A stretch of 41,871 nucleotides of DNA from Mesostigma viride (Eukaryota > Streptophyta > Mesostigmatophyceae > Mesostigmatales > Mesostigmataceae), in assembly GCA_009746045.1 (NCBI GenBank), contig RPFO01002164.1:1-41871 (forward strand). The letters run 5' to 3'. Under the pieces are notes generated by a model. It did not search any database. It was given only the letters and a program-made list of their open reading frames with translations, and was not told the origin of the DNA. Shown piece by piece: positions 40,626 through 41,871 of the stretch. The position numbers and the translations under genes were made by a program. Positions within the stretch are counted from its first letter, which is position 1, and each line of letters begins with the position of its first letter.

Positions 40626-41204
40626 TGGCTACTTGGGAGCGGCGGGAGCGATGCCGACGAAAGGGCTGGCTGCGGCAAGAACGTCGTCCAGCGACCGGGT
40701 TTCTGGGGCGGCAGGTGTTGTTGGGGCCTCCATAGCTACGGGGAAGATGTCGAATGCTGGGGCGGGGGGCGCAGGCGTGCTATTCACGAAGGGAATGCCG
40801 CCATATCGAGTCGAAAATAGCGATATCTGCTGGGCATGCCGAGGTCGAGAACGTACGAAATCGGGGACGATAGCTGCCGGAAATTATACCAGCGTGTTTG
40901 TCATCAGAAGACGAGTCGAATGCAACAAACCCGACTAAATTTCATGGCCTGAGTCGAAAGTTATGAGCATTCTCGGCAGCCATAGCTCGGCATATTTTCG
41001 CGTACGTCGTGGAGCTGATGCTCTGGGAAATTTGAATGATTGATAAGGGTTAATTCAACTAGTGTGTTTCTTAGTAGTATAATGTGTTTCTTCATTAATT
41101 TGAATGATTGATAATTGATTAATTAATTTGAATTATTGCCACATGATGTTTCCATGAAGTCAAATGACAACGCAAATCACAATACACTAGGTTGGACAAA
41201 TCAC
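40626..41204. other. GC-rich then AT-rich unique sequence; no certain gene
   Basis: About 40626-40937 is GC-rich and open on the plus strand (reading MPTKGLAAARTSS onward), possibly a captured exon, but no domain is recognised. The rest to 41204 is AT-rich with repeated TTTGAATGATTGATAA words. Confidence 0.4.
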
Positions 41205-41567
41205 AAGGTTACGGCCCGTATACTTGTCCAGTATACTGGCCGTAAACTTTTACTACCGTATACTTTTTCTAGTATACTTGCTGTAAAATTTACTACCGTA
41301 TACTTTTTCTAGTATACTGGCCGTAAAATTTACTACCGTAAATTTTTTCTCGTATACTGGCCGTAAAATTTACTACCGTAAATTTTTTCTCGTATACTGG
41401 CCGTAAAATTTACTACCGTAAACTTTACTGCCGTATACGAGAAAAAGTATACGGTAGTAAATTTTACGGCCAGTATACGAGTGGTAAGTATATGCGTACG
41501 AACGCAAAATTTACGGCCCGTAAAAATTTCCGTATACGTGTACGGGCCGTAAATTTATAGTATAGTG
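41205..41567. repeat. Right subterminal repeats of the CACTA-like element
   Basis: Tandem and inverted copies of CCGTAAAATTTACTACCGTA with GTATACTTTTTCTAGTATAC or CTCGTATACTGG. They are related to, but not identical with, the left-end array. They end in the terminal inverted repeat. Confidence 0.8.
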
Positions 41568-41871
41568 TAGTCCTGACTTCTAGGTGCAGATGCATAATCA
41601 CTGTGGTGACTGTACTCTGTGGTCGCTGTGCTGTATGGCAGACCTACTGTATAGGAGTTGAGGCGCTGTAACAGGTAGTGAATACTGTAACGGAGGGTGT
41701 TATTACTGAGCAGGCCAGCTCAGCTAGGCTCAGCAAGCAACAGTGCACAAGTATATAAACAATAGGCCAGTGCCAAATGGGCCATCTCTTGCGAGCCCGC
41801 CTCACGTGTTGTGCCTTGACTTGGCAAGCTCGTGTGCAAGCAAGGTTGAGCGCTGTAAACATTATCCGATT
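41568..41871 (+). repeat. 3' LTR, right part, cut by the window end
   Basis: Continues the 3' LTR from TAGTCCTG (match to 27037 onward) through the TATATAA box to CATTATCCGATT. Unlike the left part it differs from the 5' LTR at more than a dozen places, mostly single-base indels (for example GTCCTGGACTTC against GTCCTGACTTC, GCAATAATC against GCATAATC). Confidence 0.85.

Larger units (their letters stand above)
34377..41567. mobile_element. 7191-bp CACTA-like non-autonomous DNA transposon
   Basis: Ends are inverted repeats: left CACTATACTATAAACTTACG and right, read inward, CACTATACTATAAATTTACG, both continuing with GCCCGTACACGTATACGG. TA flanks both sides (34375-34376 and 41568-41569), while the intact 5' LTR has one TA in GGCTTAGTCC. 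Termini starting CACTA and many subterminal repeats fit the EnSpm/CACTA superfamily, in which short target duplications are usual. A Tc1/mariner-like origin is an alternative because of the TA. No transposase or other gene is found; the interior is microsatellite, minisatellite, satellite and unrecognised sequence. Confidence 0.75.
26731..41871 (+). mobile_element. Ty1/copia-related LTR retrotransposon, 3' LTR split by another element and cut by the window end
   Basis: Ordered parts: 5' LTR, ORF1, gag with a CCHC knuckle, pol (integrase, protease-like, reverse transcriptase, RNase H), polypurine tract, 3' LTR. Reverse transcriptase and RNase H order and motifs place it with the Copia lineage, since integrase lies upstream of reverse transcriptase. 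The 7191-bp insertion at 34377-41567 lies within the 3' LTR. Without it the element would be about 8 kb. The 3' end and any target duplication are outside the window. Confidence 0.85.

Noticed and set aside
36267-40938. Many short frames with Cys-rich or Ser/Leu/Pro-rich peptides
   Set aside because: They follow the minisatellite and pyrimidine satellite periodicity and lack start context or domains.

Overview
The window is eukaryotic nuclear DNA. Both host-type genes are split by short GT-AG introns of about 100-480 bp (donors such as GTACGT, GTAAGT and GTATGT; acceptors with a pyrimidine tract and CAG). There are no operons, no bacterial ribosome sites, and most of the sequence is repeats and mobile elements. 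Coding exons are GC-rich and spacers AT-rich. The gene content fits an alga or another protist or early plant lineage, but no gene names the species.

Layout. 1-3.8 kb: repeat debris, a scrap of a non-LTR-retrotransposon-like protein, a cluster of short palindromes, and a 30-bp G-rich minisatellite. 3.8-9.1 kb (minus strand): a frameshifted gene fragment, a small foldback element, and a three-exon gene (8756 to 5030, about 1029 residues) with a Cys/His-rich region and a DDE-transposase-like core. 9.1-16 kb: repeats, including an inverted pair of minisatellite arrays (10583-13572) and a partial tandem duplication (13712-15675). 16.09-24.58 kb (plus strand): a nine-exon gene for an unknown low-complexity, probably nuclear protein, with several apparent single-base frameshifts. 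24.8-26.7 kb: a second copy of the 30-bp minisatellite and a 1.6-kb foldback element.

26.7 kb to the window end: a Ty1/copia-related LTR retrotransposon. It has a 5' LTR, an extra ORF1, a gag with a CCHC zinc knuckle, a pol in frame with gag after one UGA codon, a polypurine tract and a 3' LTR. The 3' LTR is split by a 7191-bp CACTA-like element (34377-41567) with inverted termini and a TA target duplication. That element carries no recognisable transposase but contains a 50-bp minisatellite and a 3.4-kb pyrimidine-rich satellite.

Most notable: (1) pol appears to run integrase, then protease, then reverse transcriptase, then RNase H, where Copia elements have protease before integrase; (2) a family of about 22-bp palindromes with a PstI-like core is found in most introns and spacers between 1.6 and 24 kb, once inside an exon, and nowhere in the younger elements on the right; (3) nested insertions allow relative dating; (4) many frameshifts lie in or near G or C runs, so base-level assembly errors are possible.
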